Below are positions 8,670-17,909 of a stretch of 64,000 nt of DNA, piece after piece. The DNA is from Arcobacter acticola. GTDB taxonomy: Bacteria; Campylobacterota; Campylobacteria; Campylobacterales; Arcobacteraceae. The stretch spans positions 682,001-746,000 of the forward strand of contig NZ_CP042652.1 of the NCBI RefSeq assembly GCF_013177675.1, in the 5' to 3' direction. The position numbers were made by a program, and so were the translations under genes. The notes beneath the pieces are model-generated. The model ran no database searches and was not told the DNA's origin. It saw only the letters and a list, made by a program, of their open reading frames with translations. The stretch's first letter is position 1. Each line of letters starts with the position of its first letter.

Positions 8670-10472
8670 ATGTGTGGAATTGTTGGTTATATTGGGAAAA
8701 ATGATACTACGAAGATATTATTAGATGGATTAAAAGAGTTAGAGTACAGAGGTTATGATAGTGCTGGAATTGCTGTTTTAAAAAAAGATAAAATTGAAGT
8801 ATTTAAAGCTTTAGGAAAATTAGTAAATCTTGAAGAAAAAGTAAATGAATTTGCATCTGGTGATTATGAATTAGGAATAGGTCATACAAGATGGGCAACT
8901 CATGGTAAACCAACAGAATTAAATGCACATCCACATTTAGGTGAGTATTCTTATGTTGTTCATAATGGAATTATTGAAAATTATAAAGAACTAAAAGAAG
9001 AATTAACTTTAAAAGGTCATAAATTTGTATCTCAAACAGATACGGAAGTTATTGTTCACCTATTTGAAAATTTTTATAATATTTCAAATGACACTACACA
9101 AGCTTTCAAAAGTACAATTTCAAGATTAGAAGGTGCCTTTTCAATTCTTTTAATCACAAAATCAGATCCTACAAAAGTATTTTTCTTTAAACATGGAAGC
9201 CCATTAATCGTTGCAAAGGGAAATGAAGAAAAAGAAGTTTTATTTGCTTCATCTGATGCCCCTTTAATTGGTTTAGCTTCTAGTGTTGTTTACTTAGAAG
9301 ATGGAGTTGGTGGAATTGCTACTTCAGATAATATAGAGTTTTTTAATGATAATTATTCATGGTCAACACTTCCTTCTTCAAAACAATTTGCACAAAAAGA
9401 TGGATTTAGATTCTTTATGGAAAAAGAAATTTATGAACAAAGTGTAGTTGTTAGTGATTGTATGCTTGGAAGAATAAAAGATAATGAAATCTTATTTGAT
9501 GAGATTGATTCTTCAATTATGGATGGAATTAGAGAAATTAAAATATGTGCTTGTGGAACTTCATACCATGCAGGATTAACAGCTTCATATTTATTTGAAA
9601 GACTTTCAAAAGTTAAATGTAGTATTGAAGTTGCAAGTGAGTTTAGATATAAAGAACCTATTTTATCAAAAGACACTTTGTTTATCGTAATTTCTCAAAG
9701 TGGTGAAACAGCTGATACTTTAGAAGCATTAAAAATGGCAAAAGCAGCAGGTCTTAAAACTTTAGTGGTTTGTAATGTTGATAACTCTTCAATGACAAGA
9801 ACAGCTGATTATACAATTTTAACACGTGCAGGAATTGAAAAAGGGGTTGCTTCTACAAAAGCATTTTCAACACAAACAGTAGTACTTTGGATGTTATCTT
9901 TATATTTTGCAAAAGTAAAAAATGTAATTTCATCTGAAGTTTTACAAAAAGAATTGCATACTTTAAGAGAAGTTCCAAAGTCACTTTGCATTAGCGATAA
10001 AATTCATGAAAAAACAAAAAGATTATCAAAAAGATATTTACATGGACATGGATTTTTCTTTATAGGAAGAGATGTATTTTTCCCACTTGCCCTTGAAGGT
10101 GCTTTAAAATTAAAAGAGATTTCATATTTACATGCAGAAGGTTATCCAGCAGGTGAAATGAAACATGGACCAATTGCTTTAGCAGATCCAGAATTATTTA
10201 CAATTGCATTAATGCCACAAAATTTACTTTATGATAAAATTAAATCAAATGTAGAAGAGTTAAGTGCTCGAGATAGTACTATTTGTGCAATATCACCACT
10301 TGATTTTGATTTGGCAGATGATTTTATAAAAATAAATAAATGTGATCATTATATGTTAGAATTTTTTGAAATGCTAGTTGTTGTACAACTTTTCTCAATG
10401 GAAATTTCAGTAAGACTTGGAAATGATGTTGATATGCCAAGGAACCTTGCAAAATCAGTAACAGTTGAATAA
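8670..10472 (+). CDS. glmS: Glutamine-fructose-6-phosphate aminotransferase (isomerizing)
   Basis: This 600-aa protein makes glucosamine-6-phosphate from fructose-6-phosphate and glutamine, the first step toward UDP-GlcNAc for peptidoglycan and LPS. It starts MCGIVGYIG, so Cys2 becomes the N-terminal nucleophile of the glutaminase domain after Met removal. GIGHTRWATHG and LEYRGYDSAG are classic motifs of that domain (about 1-240). Two SIS sugar-isomerase domains follow, with ACGTSYHAG and ISQSGETADT in the first. The C-terminal NLAKSVTVE is the conserved GlmS tail. Length is normal. Its stop overlaps the next ATG by one base (TAATG). Confidence 0.97.
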   Translation: MCGIVGYIGKNDTTKILLDGLKELEYRGYDSAGIAVLKKDKIEVFKALGKLVNLEEKVNEFASGDYELGIGHTRWATHGKPTELNAHPHLGEYSYVVHNGIIENYKELKEELTLKGHKFVSQTDTEVIVHLFENFYNISNDTTQAFKSTISRLEGAFSILLITKSDPTKVFFFKHGSPLIVAKGNEEKEVLFASSDAPLIGLASSVVYLEDGVGGIATSDNIEFFNDNYSWSTLPSSKQFAQKDGFRFFMEKEIYEQSVVVSDCMLGRIKDNEILFDEIDSSIMDGIREIKICACGTSYHAGLTASYLFERLSKVKCSIEVASEFRYKEPILSKDTLFIVISQSGETADTLEALKMAKAAGLKTLVVCNVDNSSMTRTADYTILTRAGIEKGVASTKAFSTQTVVLWMLSLYFAKVKNVISSEVLQKELHTLREVPKSLCISDKIHEKTKRLSKRYLHGHGFFFIGRDVFFPLALEGALKLKEISYLHAEGYPAGEMKHGPIALADPELFTIALMPQNLLYDKIKSNVEELSARDSTICAISPLDFDLADDFIKINKCDHYMLEFFEMLVVVQLFSMEISVRLGNDVDMPRNLAKSVTVE

Positions 10473-12244
10473 TGAAAAAATATCTTTCATATATATTATT
10501 AATATTATTAGGATATTTATTATATGTAAATGAAGATTCAAAATATATAGTTGCAGGTGTTGGAATCTTCATAATTGGCATGCATTTTATGGAAGACGGA
10601 TTTAAGCTTTTTTCAGGAGGAATCCTAGAAAAGCTTATTTCTAAAAGTACCAATACTGTTTTTAAATCAGTTGGTCTAGGAATAACAGCCACTGCAATTC
10701 TTCAAAGTTCTTCTTTAATAGCTATCATCGTAATCTCTTTTTTATCAGCAAAAATCATCTCACTAGCAGGTGCTTTGGGTGTTGTTTTTGGATCAGCAGT
10801 TGGAACAACAGCAACTACTTGGATTGTTTCTACTTTAGGTGTTAAAATTAATATTGCTGCTTTTTCACTTCCTATGATTATATTTGGCGTAATTTTTAGG
10901 TTTTATAAACAAAAAAATCTTCAAGGAATTGGAAATATTTTATTAGGTTTAGGATTTGTTTTTCTTGGTATTGGATATATGAAAGATGGGTTTGAAGATC
11001 TAAAAAGTGGAATTGATTTAGCGCAATTTTCAGTAGATGGATATTTAGGAATTATTCTTTATGCTTTTATTGGAGCAATTGCTACTGTTATTATTCAATC
11101 AAGTAGTGCTACTTTAGCACTTACTATTACAGCACTTGCAACTGGACAAATTATATATTTAAATGCAATGGCAATAGCAGTTGGAGCAAATATAGGAACA
11201 GCAACAACAGCTGCTATGGGGGCGATGGTTTCAAATGCAAATAGTAAAAGAATGGCTGTTGGATTGTTTATATTCAAAGGTGTAACAGCTGTTATTACTT
11301 TGAGTTTTTTATATTTTATTGTTGATTTTGTTGATTATTTATCAGATGCATTTGGAATAGCACCTGATGATTGGGCTATGAAACTAGCAGTTTTTCATAC
11401 ATTTTTTAATCTAGCAGGTTTAATAATATTTTCATTTTTTATACCAAGATTAGTTATATTCCTGAAAAAGTTATTTGTTGAAGATGTTGAATCATATATT
11501 CAAAAACCAAAATATTTAGATTTAGCAGTTGCTGCTGTACCTTCAGTGGCTTTAGAAGCAACAAAAAAAGAAACTATTCACTTATATGATAATGCAAGTG
11601 AAGTTTTAAGTCATGCAATTATGCTTCATAGACATAGATATTTAGGTAAAAGTGATATTTCTTCAGTTGTAAAAGAATCAACAGATATTATTGAATTAAA
11701 TATAGATGATTTTTATCAAACAAGAATCAAATCACTTTATAGTGATATTATTGATTATTCAACTATTTTTATTAATGGATTAGAAGCTGATAAAAAAAAC
11801 TATTTATATGAATTAAGAACAGCTTGTAGAGATATTGCAGAAGCTGTAAAAAATACAAAAGAATTACAACAAAACATCTCAAGATATCTATTAAGTAATA
11901 ATGATTACATTAAAAATGAATATAATTATATTAGAGAAGCTATTGCTAAAACCATTAATACAATTAATGAAATTAAAACCAGTAAAGATGAATTAGATGT
12001 TTTATCTAAAGCTGAGTTACTAAAAGAGTATTTAAAAAGTTTAGATGTTATAGCAACTGGTAGAATTGATATTTTGATTAGAGAAAAAAGAATAGATAAA
12101 AAAATGGCAACTACTTTATTAAATGATAGTTCACACGCTTACAATGTAATCAATAAGTTAATAAATGTAGCTAAAATATTGTGGATTGAAGATTTTACTA
12201 TAAAAAAATTAGGAGAAGATTATGAAGCTGGAAAAAATCTATGA
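10472..12244 (+). CDS. Na/Pi cotransporter family protein with PhoU-like tail
   Basis: This 590-aa protein has an N-terminal transporter part (about 1-335) with the duplicated Na/Pi cotransporter repeat. The inverted-repeat QSSS signatures occur twice, in TAILQSSSLIA and TVIIQSSSATLAL, each followed by a GANIGTT-like segment (GSAVGTTATT and GANIGTATTA). The C-terminal ~200 residues are charged and helical, like a PhoU domain (about 355-575). The family imports phosphate, or may export it or balance it. It is coupled to glmS by a one-base overlap, and the small coiled-coil gene starts inside its 3' end. Confidence 0.88.
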   Translation: MKKYLSYILLILLGYLLYVNEDSKYIVAGVGIFIIGMHFMEDGFKLFSGGILEKLISKSTNTVFKSVGLGITATAILQSSSLIAIIVISFLSAKIISLAGALGVVFGSAVGTTATTWIVSTLGVKINIAAFSLPMIIFGVIFRFYKQKNLQGIGNILLGLGFVFLGIGYMKDGFEDLKSGIDLAQFSVDGYLGIILYAFIGAIATVIIQSSSATLALTITALATGQIIYLNAMAIAVGANIGTATTAAMGAMVSNANSKRMAVGLFIFKGVTAVITLSFLYFIVDFVDYLSDAFGIAPDDWAMKLAVFHTFFNLAGLIIFSFFIPRLVIFLKKLFVEDVESYIQKPKYLDLAVAAVPSVALEATKKETIHLYDNASEVLSHAIMLHRHRYLGKSDISSVVKESTDIIELNIDDFYQTRIKSLYSDIIDYSTIFINGLEADKKNYLYELRTACRDIAEAVKNTKELQQNISRYLLSNNDYIKNEYNYIREAIAKTINTINEIKTSKDELDVLSKAELLKEYLKSLDVIATGRIDILIREKRIDKKMATTLLNDSSHAYNVINKLINVAKILWIEDFTIKKLGEDYEAGKNL

Positions 12245-12449
12245 AAAAATTAAAAAATATTTAGAGTTAATTGAAGAAGAGGATATTGAAAAGAAAAAAG
12301 TTGATAAACTTAATGAAAAAATAGAAGACAAAATTTCTAAAATTAAAGAGAAAATAAAATCTTCTGATAATATTGAAGAAGAAAATAGATTAAGAGAAGA
12401 AATAGGAATTTTAAAAGAATTCAAAAAACAACTAAAAGAAAAAAAGTAG
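12222..12449 (+). CDS. Small charged coiled-coil protein
   Basis: This 75-aa protein is very rich in Lys, Glu and Ile and forms heptad-like repeats over nearly its whole length, so a coiled coil is expected. A good ribosome site (AGGAGAAG) lies just before the ATG at 12222, inside the last codons of the Na/Pi gene, which overlaps it by 23 bases. That supports real, coupled translation. I do not recognise a family. A role as partner or regulator of the upstream transporter's PhoU-like domain is speculation from position. Confidence 0.65.
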   Translation: MKLEKIYEKIKKYLELIEEEDIEKKKVDKLNEKIEDKISKIKEKIKSSDNIEEENRLREEIGILKEFKKQLKEKK

Positions 12450-12469
12450 TAAAAAATTAAAATCTTATA

Positions 12470-13372
12470 CTAGCTCTTAGATATTTTTTTCTTATTTTGC
12501 TGTTTTGTATTAATTGAATCTAATGAAAAAATTAATAATGCAATCCAAATAAGTGAAAATGTAATTAGTTTATCAAAATTTAACTCTTCATTGTAAATAA
12601 ATATTGCTACAAAAAAAGAACAACTTGGACCTATATATTGGAAAAATCCTAAAGTTGATAATCTCATTCTAGTTGCTGCTCCATTAAATAAAAGTAAAGG
12701 GACAATTGTGATTAATCCTCCTAAACTTAACATTAAATCAATATTCATACTAGAATGTAAAAATGAAATTTTATTTGTAGAAATCAAATAATAAATTCCA
12801 ATTAATGCAAAAGGCATTAAAATTAAAGTTTCAATAAATAAGCCAACAATAGAACCCACATTTATTTTTTTTCTAATCATTCCATAAAAAGCAAAACTTA
12901 AAGCAAGAGTTAGGGAAACCAAAGGAATAGTTCCCAATGTAAATATTTGATAAAGAACTGCAATAAAAGCAATAGAAATTGCAACATATTGATACTTTGT
13001 CATTCTCTCAGAAAAGAATAAATACCCTAAAAGCACACTTACTAATGGATTGATATAATATCCTAGTGAAGTTTCTATTATTTTATTATTTGCAACTGCC
13101 CAAATAAAAACTAACCAATTAATTGATATAAAAAAAGTAGAAATGGCTAAATATTTAATTTTTTTTGAATCTTTAATAATTGTTTTTAAAACATTAATTT
13201 GTTTTGTTATATATAATAGTGGAATAAGTAATAAAAATGACCAAAAAATTCTATGTATTAAAACCTCTATTGGCTCAACACTAGCCACTTGTTTAAAGTA
13301 AATAGGAGCAATTGCACCCCAAATAAAAAATGCTAATATTGCATAAATTTGTCCTAATTTTTCGTTATTCAA
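12470..13372 (-). CDS. rarD: RarD-type EamA/DMT transporter
   Basis: This 300-aa membrane protein has ten predicted helices and the EamA duplicated layout. It opens GQIYAILAFFIWGAIAPIYFK and contains EPIEVLIHRIFWSFLLL, SINWLVFIWAV and LGYYINPLVSVLLGYLFFSERM, all hallmarks of the RarD (chloramphenicol-sensitive protein) clade. Its substrate is unknown; related proteins export amino acids or other metabolites. It converges with the small coiled-coil gene and is divergent from metK across about 235 bases. Confidence 0.88.
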   Translation of the reverse strand: MNNEKLGQIYAILAFFIWGAIAPIYFKQVASVEPIEVLIHRIFWSFLLLIPLLYITKQINVLKTIIKDSKKIKYLAISTFFISINWLVFIWAVANNKIIETSLGYYINPLVSVLLGYLFFSERMTKYQYVAISIAFIAVLYQIFTLGTIPLVSLTLALSFAFYGMIRKKINVGSIVGLFIETLILMPFALIGIYYLISTNKISFLHSSMNIDLMLSLGGLITIVPLLLFNGAATRMRLSTLGFFQYIGPSCSFFVAIFIYNEELNFDKLITFSLIWIALLIFSLDSINTKQQNKKKISKS

Positions 13373-13592
13373 TATAAAGTCCTATAATTTATAATATATT
13401 TAAAAAAAGATATTAGCTAAGAATTAAATTTAAATCTAGAATAAAATTGCCTATTATAAAAATTAATTATTTATTAAAAAAACAAGATAAAAAAAGTAAA
13501 TAACAGCAATATTTAGTTAATATAACACACTTTTTGTCTTTAATGGCAAAATGAATTCTTTAAATTTTTATTTTAACTTTCTTAACAAACTA

Positions 13593-13686
13593 TAGAAAAC
13601 AAAAAAATGGAAAACAAAAGATGGAAAACAACTCAAGATTATTCTTGTGGAAAACAAAGGATGGAAAACAAAATGGAAAAACAAAC
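13593..13686 (+). repeat. Degenerate 14-bp repeats around the metK start
   Basis: Variants of (A/G)TGGAAAACAAA occur at 13607, 13621, 13647, 13661 and 13673, with a further TAGAAAACAAAA at 13593. Spacings are 14, 14, 26, 14 and 12 bases. Several copies create in-frame ATG or GTG codons upstream of the conserved MetK sequence. It looks like slipped duplication of the translation start region, possibly tuning initiation. Confidence 0.6.
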
Positions 13687-14881
13687 ACAATATTTATTTA
13701 CAAGTGAAGTAGTAAGCCCAGGACACCCTGATAAGTGTGCTGATATTATTGCAGATTCAATAGTTGACAGATTAATTATTGCAGATAAAAACAGCAGAGT
13801 TGCATCTGAAGTTTTTGTAGCAGGGAAACATGTTGTAATTGGTGGAGAAGTTAAATCAACTTGTCAATTATCAAATGAAGACTATGAGAAAATAGTAAAA
13901 GATGCCTTATCAAAAATAGGTTATGATGGAAAATCAGCTTTTACAAAAGAACAATGCCTACACCCAGATGATATAAAAGTTCAAGTATTATTAAATCAAC
14001 AATCTCCTGATATTTCTCAGGGAGTTGATCAATCAACTGGAGATATAGGTGCAGGTGATCAAGGAATTATGTTCGGTTTTGCTTCAAGCGAAACAGCAGA
14101 TTTAATGCCAGCTGCTATTACTTATGCTAGAATGTTATGTGATAAAGTGTATAATTACGCATTGAATCATAACCAAAAACTAGGAGTTGATATTAAAACT
14201 CAAGTTACTGTTGATTATGGAACAAAAGAGAATTTTGAGAATTGTAAACCTCAAAAAATTCACACTATTGTAGTTAGTGCACCTTCTGTTGAAGGTATGG
14301 GAATAGGTGAAGTGCGAGAATTAATTCAAGGTTTAATTGATGATTCAGGACTACCAACTTCTATGTATGATAAAAAAAGTACAATTATTCATATTAACCC
14401 AACAGGAAGATATGTTTCTCACTCATCATTACATGATAGTGGATTAACAGGAAGAAAATTAATCGTTGATTCATTTGGTGGATATTCACCAATTGGTGGT
14501 GGAGCTCAAAGTTCTAAAGACTATACAAAAGTAGATAGATCTGGATTATATGCAGCTCGTTGGATTGCAAAACATATAGTAGCAGCTGGACTTGCTAAAA
14601 AAGCAACAGTTCAAATTTCTTATGCAATTGGTGTAGCAAGACCTACATCTGTATCTGTAGATACTATGGGAACTTATACAAAATTTGATGATGATAAATT
14701 ATCTGATTTTGTAATGAACACTTTCCCATTAACTCCAAGATGGATTACAGAGAAATTTAAATTAGATAGTCCAAGCGAAAAAACATTTTTGTATGCAGAT
14801 GTAGCAGCTAGAGGTCAAGTTGGTCAAAGTGACTATCCGTGGGAAAAACTTGACGAATTAGAAAAATTTGATAATATTTAA
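13673..14881 (+). CDS. metK: S-adenosylmethionine synthase
   Basis: This enzyme makes S-adenosylmethionine from methionine and ATP. From the ATG at 13673 it is 402 aa: MEKQTQYLFTSEVVSPGHPDKCAD, with the conserved GHPDKCAD, then GAGDQGIMFG and GGGAQSSKDYTKVDRSGLYAAR. The last motif has the variant (AQSSKDY in place of AFSGKDP) that I associate with Campylobacterota MetK. I chose 13673 because MetK homology begins there and AAAGGA lies about 11 bases upstream. An in-frame ATG at 13607 would add 22 low-complexity residues and has no ribosome site. accD follows 20 bases later. Confidence 0.95.
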   Translation: MEKQTQYLFTSEVVSPGHPDKCADIIADSIVDRLIIADKNSRVASEVFVAGKHVVIGGEVKSTCQLSNEDYEKIVKDALSKIGYDGKSAFTKEQCLHPDDIKVQVLLNQQSPDISQGVDQSTGDIGAGDQGIMFGFASSETADLMPAAITYARMLCDKVYNYALNHNQKLGVDIKTQVTVDYGTKENFENCKPQKIHTIVVSAPSVEGMGIGEVRELIQGLIDDSGLPTSMYDKKSTIIHINPTGRYVSHSSLHDSGLTGRKLIVDSFGGYSPIGGGAQSSKDYTKVDRSGLYAARWIAKHIVAAGLAKKATVQISYAIGVARPTSVSVDTMGTYTKFDDDKLSDFVMNTFPLTPRWITEKFKLDSPSEKTFLYADVAARGQVGQSDYPWEKLDELEKFDNI

Positions 14882-14901
14882 ATATAGATTAAAGGATTAA
14901 A

Positions 14902-15768
14902 ATGGATTTAAGAAACCTATTTAGCAAAATATCTTTTGATAGTAATTCAAAAGAACAACCAACAAAAAAAGATGCACCAAGTCACTGGGTAAAATGTCCA
15001 GAATGTAATGCATTAATGTTTTTTAAAGAGGTAGAAAATCAAGATAATATTTGTCCAAAATGTAATTTTCATATGAGAATTGGGGCAAAAAGAAGAATTG
15101 AAATTTTAACCGATAAAGATAGCTTTGTTGAATTTGATGTAGAGTTAAAACCAAATGACCCTTTAAAATTTGTTGATAAAACTTCTTATAAAAAAAGAGT
15201 AGAAGAAGCACTTAAAACAACAGGAAGAACATCTTCTGTTGTAAGTGGAGAAGCTACGATAAATCAAATTCCAGTTCAAATGGTAGTATTTGATTTCTCA
15301 TTTATGGGAGGAAGTTTAGGTTCTGTTGAAGGTGAAAAAATTGTAAGAGCTGTAAATCGAGCTATTGAAAAGCATCAAGGTCTTATAATCGTTTCAGCTT
15401 CAGGAGGTGCAAGGATGCAAGAGTCTACATTTGCTTTAATGCAAATGGCTAAAACATCAGCTGCACTTAAAAGATTAGATCATGCAAAACTACCATATAT
15501 TTCAATTTTAACAGATCCTACTATGGGAGGAGTTTCTGCTTCTTTTGCATTTTTAGGTGATATTATTATGGCAGAGCCAGGTGCATTAATTGGATTTGCA
15601 GGTCAAAGAGTTATTAAGCAAACTATTGGAGCTGATTTACCAGCAGGATTCCAAAGAGCTGAATTTCTACTTGAAAAAGGTTCTATTGATATGGTTGTTA
15701 ATAGAGCTGCAATGAAACAAACATTAACAGATTTATTAAGTATGTTTCAAAAAGAAAAAATTTCTTAA
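14902..15768 (+). CDS. accD: Acetyl-CoA carboxylase carboxyltransferase subunit beta
   Basis: This 288-aa subunit transfers the carboxyl group from biotin to acetyl-CoA in the first step of fatty-acid synthesis, working with AccA. An N-terminal four-Cys zinc ribbon is present (Cys32, Cys35, Cys51, Cys54 in KCPEC and CPKC). The crotonase-like domain follows with SFMGGSLGSVEGEK, SASGGARMQE and LTDPTMGGVSASFAFLGD. Length is normal. It lies 20 bases after metK, and the thiE-like gene begins 3-6 bases after its stop. Confidence 0.96.
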   Translation: MDLRNLFSKISFDSNSKEQPTKKDAPSHWVKCPECNALMFFKEVENQDNICPKCNFHMRIGAKRRIEILTDKDSFVEFDVELKPNDPLKFVDKTSYKKRVEEALKTTGRTSSVVSGEATINQIPVQMVVFDFSFMGGSLGSVEGEKIVRAVNRAIEKHQGLIIVSASGGARMQESTFALMQMAKTSAALKRLDHAKLPYISILTDPTMGGVSASFAFLGDIIMAEPGALIGFAGQRVIKQTIGADLPAGFQRAEFLLEKGSIDMVVNRAAMKQTLTDLLSMFQKEKIS

Positions 15769-15773
15769 TATTG

Positions 15774-16382
15774 ATGTTAAGTAATTTTGAAAAAGCTTTG
15801 GGTTTTAAACTCGAAGCTTTTAACTATCTATATGTTTTATGTGATTATGAAACACTTCTTAAAAAAAATATATCTTTAGAAAAATTTGTGAATTTATGTA
15901 AAAAAAATGATGTAAAAGTTATTCAATACAGGGATAAAGTTTCTTCTTTAGAAGAGCAAAAAATAAACTTATTATATTTAAAATCAGAATTAAATATTCC
16001 AATAATAATAAATGATAAAATAGAATTAATTGAATATGCAGATGGTTTACATTTAGGTCAAGAAGATTTTTTGAAAATTCATAAAGATAAAAAATTAGCA
16101 ATAAAATTAATTAGATTAAAAATAAAAGATAAACTTCTTGGACTTTCAACACACAATGAATTGGAAATTTTAGAAGCTAATGAATTGGCTTTAGATATGA
16201 TTGGCTTAGGTGCTTATAAAAATACAAGTACGAAAAATGTATCTACAATTTTAGGTTCTAAAATTTCATATTTAGCAAAAATCTCAAAACATCCAGTTTG
16301 CGCAATTGGTGGAGTTCAAATAAAAGATAATATTGAAAATATTAGATTTAATGTTGTAGGGAATGCTTTTTATAATGAGTAA
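15774..16382 (+). CDS. Thiamine-phosphate synthase-like protein
   Basis: This ~202-aa TIM-barrel protein has ThiE/TenI landmarks: VIQYRDK (the QxRxK pyrophosphate site), IIINDKIELIEYADGLHLGQED, LGLSTHNELE, GLGAYKNTSTK and CAIGGV. ThiE joins the pyrimidine and thiazole phosphates to make thiamine phosphate. Sequence is more divergent than a housekeeping ThiE and the N-terminus is extended, so a TenI-like role is possible. A TTG at 15771 directly precedes the ATG at 15774; I prefer the ATG. rlmH overlaps its 3' end by 8 bases. Confidence 0.78.
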   Translation: MLSNFEKALGFKLEAFNYLYVLCDYETLLKKNISLEKFVNLCKKNDVKVIQYRDKVSSLEEQKINLLYLKSELNIPIIINDKIELIEYADGLHLGQEDFLKIHKDKKLAIKLIRLKIKDKLLGLSTHNELEILEANELALDMIGLGAYKNTSTKNVSTILGSKISYLAKISKHPVCAIGGVQIKDNIENIRFNVVGNAFYNE

Positions 16383-16833
16383 AATAAATATCTATTCAAT
16401 AATAAAACCATCAAAAGATGAATTTGATGTTTTAATAAAAGAGTTTATTAAAATGTCTTCGAAATATGCAAAAGTAGAAGTTTTTTATATTTTTAATAAA
16501 AATATAGCAAAAGCACAAACAATAGGTGAAAAAGAATCACAACAAGCATATAGTGATACTTATGAACCTTTATTAAAAGGTTATAATATTGCCCTTGATG
16601 TATTAGGAAAAAAGCTTGATACTTATGCTTTTTCATCATTGATTGATAATAAAAATGAAGTTAATTTCTTCATTGGTGGTGCATTTGGATTTCAAAGAGA
16701 GTTTTTAAATAAATGTGATAATGTTATATCACTTAGTGATTTAACAATGGCTCATAAAGTTGCTAATGTAGTTTTATGTGAACAAATATTTAGAGCACTT
16801 TGCATTCAAAATAATCATCCATATCATAAGTAA
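16375..16833 (+). CDS. rlmH: 23S rRNA pseudouridine-1915 N3-methyltransferase
   Basis: From the ATG at 16375 this is a 152-aa SPOUT-class methyltransferase that modifies pseudouridine 1915 in helix 69 of 23S rRNA. The C-terminal knot is clear: FFIGGAFGFQREF (SAM site), ISLSDLTMAHKVANVVLCEQIFRA and NNHPYHK at the end, the invariant RlmH tail. An in-frame ATG at 16363 would add MLFI, but MSKINIYSI fits the family start better. It overlaps the thiE-like gene by 8 bases, indicating coupled translation. Confidence 0.93.
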   Translation: MSKINIYSIIKPSKDEFDVLIKEFIKMSSKYAKVEVFYIFNKNIAKAQTIGEKESQQAYSDTYEPLLKGYNIALDVLGKKLDTYAFSSLIDNKNEVNFFIGGAFGFQREFLNKCDNVISLSDLTMAHKVANVVLCEQIFRALCIQNNHPYHK

Positions 16834-16849
16834 TTTATTATATTTTTTG

Positions 16850-16855
16850 TATAAT
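16850..16855 (+). promoter_or_regulatory. -10 element ahead of the membrane protein-dusB pair
   Basis: TTGTATAATG gives a perfect TATAAT preceded by TG, about 40 bases before the ATG at 16896, in the 62-base gap after rlmH. It would start transcription of the conserved membrane protein and dusB. Confidence 0.5.
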
Positions 16856-16895
16856 GAAAATATAAATAAAAGTTAGTTAAAAAAAAGGAAAGAAA

Positions 16896-17909
16896 ATGGG
16901 TTTTAAGAAATATGTTATTTTCTCAATAATTTTAATTATTGTAGTGTTTGGCTATGTGCATAGTCTAGAATTAGGTGATTATAATATTACAATACTTACT
17001 TATTCTCTTAGTTTGCCTGTGGCTGTTTGGATAGCTCTACCTCTAGCATTACTAGCTCTTGCTACTTACGTACACCTATTATTTTATGGGACATGTAGTT
17101 TCTTTAATTCAAGAGGGATTAATAAAGATCATGAAACAATGATTAATTTTATTAAATCTAATTTATTAGAAAAACCAGCTACAAGTAAATTTAAAACAAA
17201 AGATTTTAAAAATTTATATTCAATTCTTTCTCAATTAAAATTCAATGTGACTGACGATAGATTTACATCATCAGATGAAGAATTAAATAAAATTGTTGGT
17301 AATATTCAAGATATTAGAGATGGAAAATTTGTAAATGACAAATCATTTAAAATAAATGAAACTACACCTTTAGCAAATTTAAATATGTTAAATAAAGTAA
17401 ATGAGCAAATTGATTTTGCAGTTGATGTTCTAAAAAAACCTGAAAACTTCTCTTCAAATGTAGTAAGACAATCTTTTGAAAATGTATTAAAAGAAAAAAG
17501 TATGACTACTGTTAAAAAGCTTTATAAAAACATAAAATTAGATAAAGAATTAGCAACAAAACTTTTTGAAAAAGATGCTGCTAATAATGAATTTGGATTT
17601 ACACCTGATGAAATAATAAAAATTGTAAAAGATTTAGATTATAAAAAAGATGATTATTTAGCACTTGCAAAAAATTATGAAACAATTTTACAACCAGACC
17701 AAATAATTTCATTATTTGAAAAATTATCAGCTGAGTTAGAAGAAGCAACAGCTGCTTATTTACATGTTTTATGTGAGTATGAAATGATTGATAAAGTAAG
17801 AGAAATAATTTCTGCAACACCTGATAATGAATATACAGCATTTAAAGCTCTTTTAGATTTAAAAGAAGCTGGTAAATATTATAACTTAGAAGCGATATCT
17901 TATAAATAA
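16896..17909 (+). CDS. Conserved membrane-anchored protein of unknown function
   Basis: This 337-aa protein has two N-terminal membrane helices (about 5-22 and 38-65, the second ALPLALLALATYVHLLFYG) and a long charged, helical cytosolic part. The N-terminal arrangement resembles LapA/DUF1049 proteins, but the rest matches nothing I can name. It is preceded by AAAAAGGAAAG as ribosome site and ends in TAATG, sharing one base with the dusB start, so the two are translationally coupled. No catalytic motif is visible. Confidence 0.72.
   Translation: MGFKKYVIFSIILIIVVFGYVHSLELGDYNITILTYSLSLPVAVWIALPLALLALATYVHLLFYGTCSFFNSRGINKDHETMINFIKSNLLEKPATSKFKTKDFKNLYSILSQLKFNVTDDRFTSSDEELNKIVGNIQDIRDGKFVNDKSFKINETTPLANLNMLNKVNEQIDFAVDVLKKPENFSSNVVRQSFENVLKEKSMTTVKKLYKNIKLDKELATKLFEKDAANNEFGFTPDEIIKIVKDLDYKKDDYLALAKNYETILQPDQIISLFEKLSAELEEATAAYLHVLCEYEMIDKVREIISATPDNEYTAFKALLDLKEAGKYYNLEAISYK

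Noticed and set aside
9431-9991. Minus-strand open frames inside glmS
   Set aside because: They lie wholly within a well-conserved gene and show no coding signal of their own.
13607-13672. Upstream in-frame ATG of metK adding 22 residues
   Set aside because: The added residues are low-complexity products of the 14-bp repeats, no ribosome site precedes 13607, and MetK homology begins at 13673.
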